Shown: positions 8,135 to 19,654 of the stretch, one piece after another | Position numbering within the stretch: position 1 is the first letter of the stretch | Layout: every line of letters starts with the position of its first letter | From: Lentzea waywayandensis | Lineage (GTDB): Bacteria; Actinomycetota; Actinomycetes; Mycobacteriales; Pseudonocardiaceae | DNA length: 64,000 nt | Direction: 5' to 3' | NCBI RefSeq assembly: GCF_900115955.1 | Contig: NZ_FOYL01000020.1 | Location: 17,726-81,725 of the forward strand | Translations under genes and position numbers: made by a program | Notes under the pieces: model-generated | Databases searched by the model: none | What the model was told of the DNA's origin: nothing | Seen by the model: only the letters and a program-made list of their open reading frames with translations

Positions 8135-9820
8135 TCAGGGCACCCAGTGGTTGCCGGTCACCGTGATCATCACCTGGAGCTGGATGCTCGCGGAGAAGTA
8201 GCTGCTGGCGTCGATCGGCGTCTGGACCATCTTGGTCCACAGCGCGTCGAGCCACGCCTGGCTGCCCGGATCGGTTGCGGCCACGACCGCGAACGGCGCG
8301 AAGAACGCCGCGGCGCTGCCACCGGAGATCTGCGTGCCGTTGAGCTGGTAGCCCATGCCGATGTTGTTCGGGTTGTTGCCGGCCTTGGACTTCACCCACG
8401 TGTTGAGCTTGCGGGCCGCCGCAAGGGACTGGGAGTCGCCGCTGGTCACCGCGTCCGCGCCGATCCGCCACGGCACGCGGCAGGCGTTCCACCAGTACTT
8501 GCCGTCGTTGACGTCCTCCAGCACCTGACCGGCCGGCGGGCGCGGCGAGGAGTTCGTGTTCTCCACGAAGTCCGGCAGCAGGCCGGTGCCCGGTGCGAAG
8601 TTCTGCTGCAACTGCCCGATGAGGTTCTGGTGAGCGGAACGGATCGTGTCCCACGCCGCGTCACCCGTCGCCTTCCGGAACGCCCGGAAGTGGTCGACCA
8701 TCCAGTCCGACGACCGCGAGAGGTAGTAGTACTGGTCGCCCGAGCTGGTCCAGTCGCCGAGCTTGAGCAGGTTCGTCGACGGGTTGACCTCGCTGGCCTT
8801 GATCGCGTTGACGTGCCGGATCGCCAGCTGCTTGTAGTTGTACGTGCCGGCGCTGCCCCACTGCCGGTCGGCGAGCAGCAGCCCGTAGGCCACGTCCATG
8901 TCGCCGTCCGTGGCGCCGTCGCCGCCGTTGACGCTGCGGCAGTTCACGTCCTGCTCGGCCGCGAGCAGATCCCGGTTGATCGAGGACGGGTGGTCGATCT
9001 TCCACTTCACCATGCCGTCGAAGATCTTCTTCGCGTCCGGGTCGGCGCCCGCCATCGTGGCGACGACGACCATGCCGTAGCCCTGCGCCTCGGCGACGTA
9101 CGGGTGGTCGGCATCAGGCGAGATCACCTGGTACCAGCCGTTGCCGCAGTTCTGCCGCACGAACGCGGACTTCCAGCGCTGGTAGTAGTCCACCACCGCG
9201 GCGTCCAAAGTGGACGTCGAGCCGGACGGACGCAACGTGCCCGCCGCGTATGGGGTCTGCCGGCTGCCGAACGCGTAGCCGAGACCGTTCGAGGGCGGCG
9301 TCGTGGTCGTGGTCGTGGTCGTCGTCGGCGGGTTGCCGCCGGCCACGCCGTAGACCTCGACCTCCCACAGCGAGTAACCCCACGCCGTACCGCGCGCCGT
9401 GCCGAGAACCCGCACGTACCGACCGGCACCGGACACGGTCAGGTCGTCGACGCCACCGTCACCGGAGCTGGTCGAGAACACGTCCGTCCACGCCGAACCC
9501 TCCGGAGAGGTCTGCACGCGGTAACCCCTGGCGTACGCGGCCTCCCAGTTCAGCTTCACCCGGCTGACCGTGTGCGCCGCGCCGAGGTCGACCCGCAGCC
9601 ACTCGGAGTCGCTGCCCTCCGCCGACGCCCACCTGGTCGTCGTGCTGCCGTCCACGGCCTTCGCCGCCTCCAGCCCGGCGCCCTCGACCGAGGACGCCGT
9701 GACCGCCTTGCCCTGCGAGACCAGTGGGTCCGCCGCCGTCGCACTGGTCGTCCCCGCCACCAGGAGACCAATCACGAGCCCGACCGCACTGACCGCCGCC
9801 AACACCGCTCGTCTGTCCAC
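8135..9820 (-). CDS. Secreted GH8 glycoside hydrolase with N-terminal F5/8-type CBM (copy B)
   Basis: Secreted enzyme of 561 aa, paralogous to the downstream copy A over its whole length. The order is signal peptide (MVDRRAVL-type start, hydrophobic core, TTSATAADP), F5/8 type C/CBM32-like module, Thr-rich linker and GH8 domain. The presumed catalytic AEAQGYGM and TDGDMDVAYGLLLADRQWG segments are intact, so both copies look active. The GTG at 9820 is preferred because GAGG precedes it by 5 nt, mirroring copy A. The linkers and surface loops differ, so substrate or regulation may have diverged. The genes are separated by about 115 bp that carries a full promoter, so they are probably transcribed independently under shared control. 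Confidence 0.9.
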   Translation of the reverse strand: MDRRAVLAAVSAVGLVIGLLVAGTTSATAADPLVSQGKAVTASSVEGAGLEAAKAVDGSTTTRWASAEGSDSEWLRVDLGAAHTVSRVKLNWEAAYARGYRVQTSPEGSAWTDVFSTSSGDGGVDDLTVSGAGRYVRVLGTARGTAWGYSLWEVEVYGVAGGNPPTTTTTTTTTPPSNGLGYAFGSRQTPYAAGTLRPSGSTSTLDAAVVDYYQRWKSAFVRQNCGNGWYQVISPDADHPYVAEAQGYGMVVVATMAGADPDAKKIFDGMVKWKIDHPSSINRDLLAAEQDVNCRSVNGGDGATDGDMDVAYGLLLADRQWGSAGTYNYKQLAIRHVNAIKASEVNPSTNLLKLGDWTSSGDQYYYLSRSSDWMVDHFRAFRKATGDAAWDTIRSAHQNLIGQLQQNFAPGTGLLPDFVENTNSSPRPPAGQVLEDVNDGKYWWNACRVPWRIGADAVTSGDSQSLAAARKLNTWVKSKAGNNPNNIGMGYQLNGTQISGGSAAAFFAPFAVVAATDPGSQAWLDALWTKMVQTPIDASSYFSASIQLQVMITVTGNHWVP

Positions 9821-9832
9821 AACCACCTCAGC

Positions 9833-9902
9833 CAATTGGTTAACAAACCTGCCTAAAGGGGCAATGGCGGCGACCTTAGGCGGGCCGGTCGACTTTGGAC
9901 AA
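9833..9902 (-). promoter_or_regulatory. Promoter and palindromic box upstream of GH8 copy B
   Basis: On the minus strand TTGTCC (9897-9902) and TAAGGT (9873-9878) are separated by 18 nt. Further downstream TTTGTTAACCAATTG (9833-9847) matches the copy A box at 14 of 15 positions while the intervening bases differ. This argues that the box has been selected rather than merely inherited with the duplication. A shared repressor is the simplest reading. Confidence 0.5.
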
Positions 9903-9944
9903 GAGGTGTGGACCGGTCATCTCGACCGAAATCGGTTGCGGAAA

Positions 9945-10784
9945 CTACCCCCAGACCTTCCGGACGGCCTCCGCGATCGAGACGGCCTGCGCGTACCCGG
10001 CCTCAGCAGCGGGTTTGCGCTTGGCCGGGTCCAGCAGGTTCGTGCCGATGGCGGCCAGGGCGGCACTGTCGGGACTCACCACGATCGACGGCACCCCGAG
10101 CTTCGCGGCCTGCGCGCCGGGCGTCGCGGCCGGACTGGCCGCCCGCGTGATCGGCGCGATGACCACGACCCGCGAGTACCCGGCGGCGAGGTCGACGTTC
10201 GCCACGGACCGCATGCCGCCGTCCATGTACCGGCTGCCGTTGATGCTGACCGGCGGCCACACCAGCGGCACCGCACAACTCGACGCCACCGCGTTCACCA
10301 GCGGCACCCCGCTGTCCCGGTCGAACGCCACGAACTTCCCGTTCGCCACGTCGACGGCGGTGACCTTGAGCGCACGCTCCGGCCAGTCCTTAGTGGACAG
10401 TCGACTGTCGAACACCGCCAGCCGCAACTCCTCCGACGGCGTACGGGCCTTCAGCGCGGCCCGTCCGAGCCGGGCCCGCTTCTGCGCGGGCGACCCCGGC
10501 ATCACGTAGGAAAGCGCGTACCTGACGACCATCCACGAGGTCAACCGGGCCGGGATCTCCCCGTCGGGCGGCGACAACTGACCCGCGTAGAGGTCAGCGA
10601 GCACACCACCGCCCGCCAGTTCGGTGGCCACCACCGATCCGGCGGACGTCCCCACGAACAGGTCGGCGTCCGTCAGATCGACGCCCTGTTCGGCGAGTCC
10701 GTGCAAAATCCCGGTCTCCCAGGCGATTCCGGTGACACCACCGCCACCCAGCACCAACGCGCGTTCTCCGGTCACAGTGGTCAT
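9945..10784 (-). CDS. Patatin-like phospholipase family protein
   Basis: Predicted patatin-like serine hydrolase of 279 aa. The oxyanion-hole glycine run GGGGVTGIAWETG lies near the N-terminus. It is followed by GTSAGS, where the Ser is the nucleophile of the GxSxG motif, and by MDGGMRS, whose Asp completes the Ser-Asp dyad. Family members cleave acyl groups from phospholipids or glycerolipids; no signal peptide is seen, so it is probably cytoplasmic or membrane-peripheral. The ATG at 10784 gives a start close to the first strand, while an ATG ten codons earlier is also open; neither has a strong ribosome site. It is divergent from metH and shares the short intergenic region with the metH promoter and riboswitch. 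Confidence 0.85.
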   Translation of the reverse strand: MTTVTGERALVLGGGGVTGIAWETGILHGLAEQGVDLTDADLFVGTSAGSVVATELAGGGVLADLYAGQLSPPDGEIPARLTSWMVVRYALSYVMPGSPAQKRARLGRAALKARTPSEELRLAVFDSRLSTKDWPERALKVTAVDVANGKFVAFDRDSGVPLVNAVASSCAVPLVWPPVSINGSRYMDGGMRSVANVDLAAGYSRVVVIAPITRAASPAATPGAQAAKLGVPSIVVSPDSAALAAIGTNLLDPAKRKPAAEAGYAQAVSIAEAVRKVWG

Positions 10785-10843
10785 CCTATGGAGTGGGACG
10801 AGTTCCTGGTGCATGAGCTAGGTTGGTAGCCTTTAAAGTGAAA

Positions 10844-10914
10844 CCGAGAAGCGCTGCAACGGGCCGTGCGCCTGCCACGCTCGGCTTCGTTCCACCACGA
10901 ACAAGGGCGCTTCC
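10844..10914 (+). ncRNA. S-adenosylhomocysteine (SAH) riboswitch upstream of metH
   Basis: The sequence matches the SAH riboswitch plan. P1 pairs CCGAG (10844-10848) with CTCGG (10880-10884), enclosing the conserved AGCGCTGCAACGG and GCCACG segments. P4 is GTTC/GAAC at 10889-10892 and 10899-10902. The pseudoknot pairs AGCGCT (10850-10855) with GGCGCT (10906-10911). The aptamer ends about 20 nt before the metH GTG start. A TAGGTT -10-like element at 10819-10824 would start transcription just upstream. SAH riboswitches normally raise expression of SAH-recycling genes (ahcY, metH, metF) when SAH accumulates. Confidence 0.85.
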
Positions 10915-10933
10915 GGACTTTTCGGGAGCGCGC

Positions 10934-14506
<3,573 letters not shown>

Positions 14507-14519
14507 CCGTTCCTCAACG

Positions 14520-14533
14520 TGAAAGCGCTTCCC
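14520..14533. promoter_or_regulatory. LacI/CebR-like operator, weak copy
   Basis: TGAAAGCGCTTCCC shares the GAAAGCGCTT core with the three sites at 51.5, 54.5 and 57.2 kb but departs at the outer bases. It lies 98 bp before the lipoprotein gene at 14631. A TGTAGCAT extended -10-like element is at 14571-14578, so the site would sit upstream of the promoter rather than over it. Confidence 0.4.
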
Positions 14534-14630
14534 GGTACTGGCAGGCGTTATCCGGTTTGGCACCAAGAGATGTAGCATCGGCCGCTCTGGAGATCAATCA
14601 CCCGTAGGTCGAGCGAGCCCGAGGTCATCC

Positions 14631-15665
14631 ATGCGAGCTGCGGCGCTGGTGCTGGGTCTGGTGCTGTTAGCGGGCTGCGGTGCCGCCGCGGAGTCCGAGG
14701 CGCTGCCTCACATCGGCTTCGTGGTCAAGCGCACGGGTGGCTCCTTCGCTCAGGAGATGACCAGCGGCTTTCACGAGGGCGTCGGCCGCATCGGCGGGGT
14801 CAGCGCGACGGTGACGGGACCTCCCGGACAGGACGGGCACAAGGAAGTCGAGTTGTTCCGGGATTTGACGATGGCCGCGAAAGGCGGAATCGCCGTGGCG
14901 ACGTCCGAGCCCGCGCTGATGGCGCCGTCCATCGGTGAGGCGCTCACTCAGCGCGTGGCCGTGGTCGGTGTGGACATGCGACTCACCGCGAGTTCCGGCG
15001 TGAAACTCCACATCGGTAACGACGACTACGAACTCGGCGAAAAGCTGGCTGACGAGTTGATGCGCCGATTGCCCCCGGACGCGACCGGAACAGTGGTGCT
15101 GGGAAACACGGCACCGGGACTCGCCGGGTTCGACGACCGGGCCGAGGGAATCCGGGGCCGGTTCGCCGAAAAGCTACCGGGGGTAGTGGTGCTGGGGCCG
15201 TTCGACACGCAACGTGACGACGCCGCGAATCGCGACGCGTGGAAACGTCTCGTGGCGGCGAACCCGGACGCACTCGCGTTCGTTGGTACGGGCGACTGCG
15301 ACGGAATCAACCTCGCGGCGCTGAAGACGGAGAAGTCGGCGAGGTGGCTGGTGGGCGGTTTCGGGGTCGACCCGAGAACGTTGCAGGCGGTGCGGGACGG
15401 CGCGATGGTCGCGACGATCTCGCCGGAGCACTACCTCAAGGGCGCCGTCGCCGGCTGGCTGCTCGCCCGGCACGCGAAGGGCGGGGCGGCACTGCCGGAG
15501 GGCTGGATCGAGACGCCAGGGCTGACGGTGACCACCGGGAACCTGGACCAGATCCTGCACCGGCAGGAGTCGGAGAAGGCGCGCAAGGACTTCTTCCAGC
15601 CTCAGATCGACAGCTTCGTCGAGGATCCGGCGAGCTGGGTGCGACCGTTGGAGCAGGCACGGTGA
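14631..15665 (+). CDS. Sugar-binding-like substrate-binding lipoprotein
   Basis: Periplasmic-binding-protein-like lipoprotein of 344 aa. The signal ends at the lipobox LLAGC (Cys17), so it should be anchored on the outer face of the membrane. The body (PHIGFVVKRTGGSFAQEMTSGF, then a VGVDMRL strand, then GTGDCDGINLAAL) has the two-lobe layout of the RbsB/XylF class that binds monosaccharides or autoinducer-type ligands. No ABC permease or ATPase follows. Instead its stop codon overlaps the GTG of a membrane GGDEF-EAL gene, so it probably acts as the external ligand sensor for that protein rather than as a transporter subunit. A LacI-like operator half-matches upstream. Confidence 0.8.
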   Translation: MRAAALVLGLVLLAGCGAAAESEALPHIGFVVKRTGGSFAQEMTSGFHEGVGRIGGVSATVTGPPGQDGHKEVELFRDLTMAAKGGIAVATSEPALMAPSIGEALTQRVAVVGVDMRLTASSGVKLHIGNDDYELGEKLADELMRRLPPDATGTVVLGNTAPGLAGFDDRAEGIRGRFAEKLPGVVVLGPFDTQRDDAANRDAWKRLVAANPDALAFVGTGDCDGINLAALKTEKSARWLVGGFGVDPRTLQAVRDGAMVATISPEHYLKGAVAGWLLARHAKGGAALPEGWIETPGLTVTTGNLDQILHRQESEKARKDFFQPQIDSFVEDPASWVRPLEQAR

Positions 15666-17584
15666 GCTTTTGGGAAGGCCGCGCCACCGCGAAGGTGGCG
15701 ACGGTGGGGCTGACGTTCGGGCTGCTGGTCCTCGCGGGACTGGCGCTGTGGAGCAGTGTCAGCGCGCAGGACACCACCGCGCACGTGCGGCAGCTCAACG
15801 AGACCAGTGAGCGGTGGGCCCGCGTGCTGGAACACATCAACGTCGCCGACAACGCGTTGCGGGACCTTCAGGTCGCGCGCACCGAGCAGACCGTCGAGCC
15901 GCTGGAGAACTCCGCCGGCTCCGCGCGCGGCGAGCTGGAGTGGTTGCGCACCAGCGGCATGCCGTCCGACGCCGCGGTGGCGTCGAGGCTGCTGCCGTTC
16001 TACGACCAGACCACGGACATCCTGCGCAAGGTCGTCGCCGGCACCGACCCGCTGCAGGCCGACCAGGCCTCGCTCGCGCACTCGTCGTTGCGGCGCCAGA
16101 TCTCCGCGGAGATCGGCGCCAAGCGGCTCGACACCACCGAGTACCTGCGCGAGGCCGACGAGAAGAACGCGCGGCTGCGGGTCGCCCAGATCGTGGCGTT
16201 CGGGCTGGACGCGGTCCTGGTGGCGCTGTTCGGCGGGGTGCTGCTGGGCTACCGCCGCAAGATACTGCGCCAGGCCGCCAAGAACGAGCACGAGGCCCAC
16301 CACGACGCCCTGACCGGGCTGGCCAACCGCACGCTGCTCGCGCGGCGGATGGACGTGGCCGTGGACAAGGCGCGCAAGAAGGACGAGCCGCTGGCGTTGC
16401 TGATCGTGGACCTGGACAGGTTCAAGGAGGTCAACGACTCGCTCGGGCACCACACCGGCGACCTGCTGCTGCGCCAGGTGGCGAACCGCCTGTCGTGGGC
16501 GGTGCGCGACACGGACCTGGTGGCGCGGCTGGGCGGCGACGAGTTCGCCGTGCTGCTGCCCGGCGTCGGCTCGGCGGAGAACGCGGGCATGGTCGCGGAG
16601 AAGATCCTCCAGGCACTGGCGATGCCGGTGACGCTGGAGGGCCTGGAGCTCGAGATAGCGGGCAGCGTCGGTGTGGCGCTGTGCCCGTCGGACTCGGGCG
16701 ACGGCCACGAACTGCTGCGGCACGCGGACATCGCGATGTACGCGGCGAAGCGCGAGAAGTCCGGTGTGGCCGTGTACGACGCCCGCCTGCACGAACGCGG
16801 CGCCGCGCACCTCACCGCGGTGACGGAGCTTCGGCACGCGATCGACCGCGGCGAACTGTTCCTGCACTACCAGCCCAAGGCGCTGGCCGACACGGGCGCG
16901 GTGTGCGGCGTCGAGGCCCTGGCCCGCTGGCAGCACCCGACGCGCGGGCTCGTGCGTCCCGACGAGTTCATCCCGATCGCCGAGGAGAACGGCCTCATCG
17001 AGCCGTTGACCCGCTACGTGATCGACGCGGCGCTGCGCCAGTGCCGCACGTGGCAGGACGCGGGCTGGGAGGTGCCGGTCTCGGTGAACGTGGGCGCGGC
17101 CTGCCTGCACCACACCGAGTTCCCCGGCGACGTGGCCGACCTGATCAAGCGCCACGGCTTGCCGGCCCGGTTGCTGACGCTGGAGATCACCGAGTCCGCG
17201 ATCATCTCGGACCCGGACCGCGCGGTGGAGGTGTTGCGCGGCCTGACCGAGCTGGGCGTGCGGCTGTCCATCGACGACTTCGGCACCGGCTACTCGTCCA
17301 TCTCCTACCTGCGCAGCATGCGGGTGCACGAGATGAAGCTCGACCGGTCGTTCGTCACGCACATGTGCACCGACGCCGGTGACAGCGCGATCGTGCACGC
17401 CCTGGTGGCGCTGGCCCGCAACTTCGGGCTGCAGGCCGTCGCGGAGGGCGTGGAGGACCAGGACACCTGGACGGCTTTGGCCGCGGCCGGATGTGACGTG
17501 GTGCAGGGGTATTTCCTCAGCGAGCCGTTGCCCGCCGAGGAAATCGTTGCCTGGCTAGGAGATCGGGCGGCCGCTCACGCGTAA
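15662..17584 (+). CDS. Membrane GGDEF-EAL c-di-GMP turnover protein
   Basis: Bifunctional-type cyclic di-GMP protein of 640 aa. The start is the GTG overlapping the upstream stop (GTGA). A transmembrane segment at ~9-30, an extracytoplasmic helical region to ~178 and a second transmembrane segment at ~179-200 precede the GGDEF domain with intact GGDEF at 291-295 and an RDTD I-site exactly five residues before it. The EAL domain has intact EAL at 418-420 plus DDFGTGYSS and KLDRSFV motifs. Both catalytic signatures are preserved, so either synthesis or breakdown is possible. Translational coupling to the binding lipoprotein suggests a ligand-controlled unit. The 3' end overlaps the convergent phosphotransferase gene by 10 bp. 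Confidence 0.92.
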   Translation: MSFWEGRATAKVATVGLTFGLLVLAGLALWSSVSAQDTTAHVRQLNETSERWARVLEHINVADNALRDLQVARTEQTVEPLENSAGSARGELEWLRTSGMPSDAAVASRLLPFYDQTTDILRKVVAGTDPLQADQASLAHSSLRRQISAEIGAKRLDTTEYLREADEKNARLRVAQIVAFGLDAVLVALFGGVLLGYRRKILRQAAKNEHEAHHDALTGLANRTLLARRMDVAVDKARKKDEPLALLIVDLDRFKEVNDSLGHHTGDLLLRQVANRLSWAVRDTDLVARLGGDEFAVLLPGVGSAENAGMVAEKILQALAMPVTLEGLELEIAGSVGVALCPSDSGDGHELLRHADIAMYAAKREKSGVAVYDARLHERGAAHLTAVTELRHAIDRGELFLHYQPKALADTGAVCGVEALARWQHPTRGLVRPDEFIPIAEENGLIEPLTRYVIDAALRQCRTWQDAGWEVPVSVNVGAACLHHTEFPGDVADLIKRHGLPARLLTLEITESAIISDPDRAVEVLRGLTELGVRLSIDDFGTGYSSISYLRSMRVHEMKLDRSFVTHMCTDAGDSAIVHALVALARNFGLQAVAEGVEDQDTWTALAAAGCDVVQGYFLSEPLPAEEIVAWLGDRAAAHA

Positions 17585-18510
17585 AAATCGGTGTCCCGCC
17601 ATTGGTTGATGAACGGCTGCATGAAGTCGACCATGGCGGGCAACTGGTCCGCGACCGACAGGTAGGCGATGACCCGGATCGCGCCGACGGCGTTGACGAA
17701 CCTGAGCACCTCCTTGTCGAGCGGGCGCAGGCCGTTCTTGGTGGCGCCCCGGTCGTAGGCGGCTTCGAGCTCCAGGCCGAGGCCGCCCAGGTCCCATTCG
17801 ACCGGGCCGTACGTGATCAGCTCGAAGTCGGAGAACAACGGGCCGCCGGTGCTCGCGAAGATGTTCGCGGGCGGCGAGTCGCCGTGGATGGGCTGAAGTT
17901 CGATGCCGGGGAACTTCGCTTGGAACGCGTCCTGGGAGCTGACGAGCGGCTCCAGTACCTCCCATTCGGCCCGTGCCCTCCGCAGGTCCTCCGCGGTGAC
18001 GATGTCCAGGCCCTCAAGCCTTTCCAGGCCTTCCCGGACGAACTGCGGTTCCGCTGACGACAGGAAGCCGAGCTCGCCGGGATAGTCCTCGAGGGCCTTG
18101 TGCAGGTCGGCGGTGAGCTCGGAGTTCTTGACGTAGTCCGGTTCCTGGGACTTGTCCTCGTCGGTGAACGGCCAGAACGTGATGGAGAAACCGTCGCGCT
18201 GCACGGGTTTGCGCTCGACGAGTGGGCTCGGCGGGATGACCGGGGTGCCCTGCTCGTGCAGCCACTGGGCCACGTCGAGCTCCTGTTGCTGGCGCCTGGC
18301 CAGGCTTTCGAGCGTCGTGGTGTGCGGCAGGACGGTCGGGATGCGGGCCACGACCGGCGACGGCGCGAGGTGCACGACTACGGAGAACAGTTCGTAGAGG
18401 ACCTTGCCCTCGGTGATCTCCAGGCCGAGTTCGCGACCGGCGGCGACGGCGGCTTCGGTGGCCGCGGCAGTGCGATTGGCGATGTCCTCGGGGGTCGCGA
18501 AGGCTGTCAT
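17575..18510 (-). CDS. Aminoglycoside phosphotransferase-family kinase
   Basis: Phosphotransferase (APH/choline kinase fold) family protein of 311 aa. The catalytic segment is LQPIHGDSPPANIFAS, equivalent to the HGDxxxxN Brenner motif with catalytic Asp and metal-binding Asn, followed by LFSDFELITYGPVEWDLG, the metal-binding D-F/G motif. The N-terminal lobe carries an ATP-binding strand region (FSVVVHLAPSPVVARIP). These enzymes phosphorylate small hydroxylated molecules; real antibiotic resistance is only one possibility. The ATG at 18510 follows the family N-terminus. It is divergent from the Nudix gene, 54 bp away, and convergent with the GGDEF-EAL gene. Confidence 0.8.
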   Translation of the reverse strand: MTAFATPEDIANRTAAATEAAVAAGRELGLEITEGKVLYELFSVVVHLAPSPVVARIPTVLPHTTTLESLARRQQQELDVAQWLHEQGTPVIPPSPLVERKPVQRDGFSITFWPFTDEDKSQEPDYVKNSELTADLHKALEDYPGELGFLSSAEPQFVREGLERLEGLDIVTAEDLRRARAEWEVLEPLVSSQDAFQAKFPGIELQPIHGDSPPANIFASTGGPLFSDFELITYGPVEWDLGGLGLELEAAYDRGATKNGLRPLDKEVLRFVNAVGAIRVIAYLSVADQLPAMVDFMQPFINQWRDTDFYA

Positions 18511-18564
18511 GGCACGATCGTGCCACGACCCCTGGGCCGAACGCAGATCATTTACGGTGGGCTC

Positions 18565-19032
18565 ATGGTCGACCGCCACCTGATCGACGCCCACGTCCTG
18601 CTCGTCCGCGACGGCGAGGTGCTGCTCACCCGGCGCCGCGACCCCGACCCTCGTTTCGACGGCCTCTGGCACCTGCCGTCCGGCAAGCTCGACGCGGGCG
18701 AGTCCGTGCTCGCCGCCGCCGTGCGCGAGGCTTCGGAGGAGGTCGGGGTGCGGATCGATCCCGGCGACCTGCGGCACGTGCACACGTCGCACGCCAACGG
18801 GTTCGGTGTGGAACCGCGGCTCGGCCTGTACTTCGAGGTCCGGCGCTGGAGCGGCGAGCCGGAGAACCGCGAGCCCGAGAAGTGTTCGGAGGTGCGGTGG
18901 TTCGGGCTCGACGCGCTGCCCGGCGACATCATCGCGTATCCCGCCGCCGGCATCGCCGGCTATCTCGCGGGCGAGGCGTTCAGCGTGCTCGGGTGGGACC
19001 TCACCGGCGCAACCCGTCCAGGACGAGGGTGA
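18565..19032 (+). CDS. Nudix hydrolase
   Basis: Nudix hydrolase of 155 aa. It has a perfect Nudix box (Gx5Ex7REUxEExGU, with REASEEVGV at its end) following the typical LWHLPSGKLDAGE strand-turn. It hydrolyses a nucleoside diphosphate linked to another moiety; sequence alone does not fix the substrate, but the compact form is typical of nucleotide-sanitising or ADP-sugar enzymes. The ATG at 18565 has GGTGG 4 nt before it. The 3' end overlaps the convergent TetR gene by 32 bp. Confidence 0.9.
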   Translation: MVDRHLIDAHVLLVRDGEVLLTRRRDPDPRFDGLWHLPSGKLDAGESVLAAAVREASEEVGVRIDPGDLRHVHTSHANGFGVEPRLGLYFEVRRWSGEPENREPEKCSEVRWFGLDALPGDIIAYPAAGIAGYLAGEAFSVLGWDLTGATRPGRG

Positions 19033-19564
19033 TGACACCGTCGGCCTCGGCCCTCCAGTCAGGCCGGTCGTGGGCCGCACCGATGCCGTGCAGCGCCATC
19101 ATGACGGCACCGGCCCCCACGTCGTCGCGGACGGCACCGGCCTGCACGGCGGTGGCCACGAGGTCGGTGACGGCCTGTTCCAGCGCCCGGCTGCCCTCGG
19201 CGAGCGTGTCCGAACCCGCCCCCATGAGCGTGGCCAGCGTCCGGGCGAGGCCCCGGTGGGTGTGCAGGTAGTCGACCATCGCACGGAGAAAGGCTGCCAG
19301 TGCCTCCCCCGCGGGCAACGTGGCCTGCAACCGGCGGGCGCGCTCGCACAGCGCGGCGACCTGGTCGTGGTAGACCGCCTCGGCGAGTGCCTCCCTCGTG
19401 GGGAAGTGGCGGTACAGCGTGCCGGTGCCCACGCCCGCCAGGCGGGCGAAGTCGTCGAAGCGCAGGTCGAAGAACTCCCCGGCGTCGAAGACCTCCCGTG
19501 CCTTGGCCAGCAGGGCCTCCCGGTTGCGCAGGGCGTCGGCGCGTAGCGGCTTGGCGGCGTTCAT
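19001..19564 (-). CDS. TetR-family transcriptional regulator
   Basis: TetR repressor of 187 aa. The N-terminal helix-turn-helix contains the family motif LRFDDFARLAGVGTGTLYRHFPTREALAEAVY, and the helical C-terminal part should bind a small effector. The ATG at 19564 has GAGGGAG immediately upstream and is preferred over an in-frame TTG seven codons earlier. It is divergent from the PanE-like reductase gene. Two near-identical palindromes lie between them, so it very probably represses itself and the reductase. Confidence 0.92.
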   Translation of the reverse strand: MNAAKPLRADALRNREALLAKAREVFDAGEFFDLRFDDFARLAGVGTGTLYRHFPTREALAEAVYHDQVAALCERARRLQATLPAGEALAAFLRAMVDYLHTHRGLARTLATLMGAGSDTLAEGSRALEQAVTDLVATAVQAGAVRDDVGAGAVMMALHGIGAAHDRPDWRAEADGVITLVLDGLRR

Positions 19565-19583
19565 GCGCTCCCTCGTGGTTGAC

Positions 19584-19631
19584 AAACGGAGACCATCTCC
19601 ATATTTTCGGAAGTGGAGACAGCCTCCGTTT
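19584..19631. promoter_or_regulatory. Twin TetR operator in the divergent promoter
   Basis: Two sites of the form GGAGAnnnnnTCC are seen: GGAGACCATCTCC (19588-19600, perfect GGAGA-n3-TCTCC) and GGAGACAGCCTCC (19615-19627, one mismatch). They are 27 bp apart, about 2.5 helical turns. The outer arms AAACGGAG (19584-19591) and CTCCGTTT (19624-19631) make the whole block a larger dyad. It fills the space between the divergent TetR and PanE-like genes. Confidence 0.7.
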
Positions 19632-19654
19632 CATCGTAGCCCACGAGGTGCCGT

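Noticed and set aside
10784-10933. metH translated from an upstream start at 10823
   Set aside because: The added N-terminus has no counterpart in MetH and is encoded by the SAH riboswitch; GTG at 10934 has its own ribosome site.
17575-18510. Aminoglycoside resistance gene
   Set aside because: The fold is APH-like, but the family includes many housekeeping kinases and no resistance-specific context is seen.
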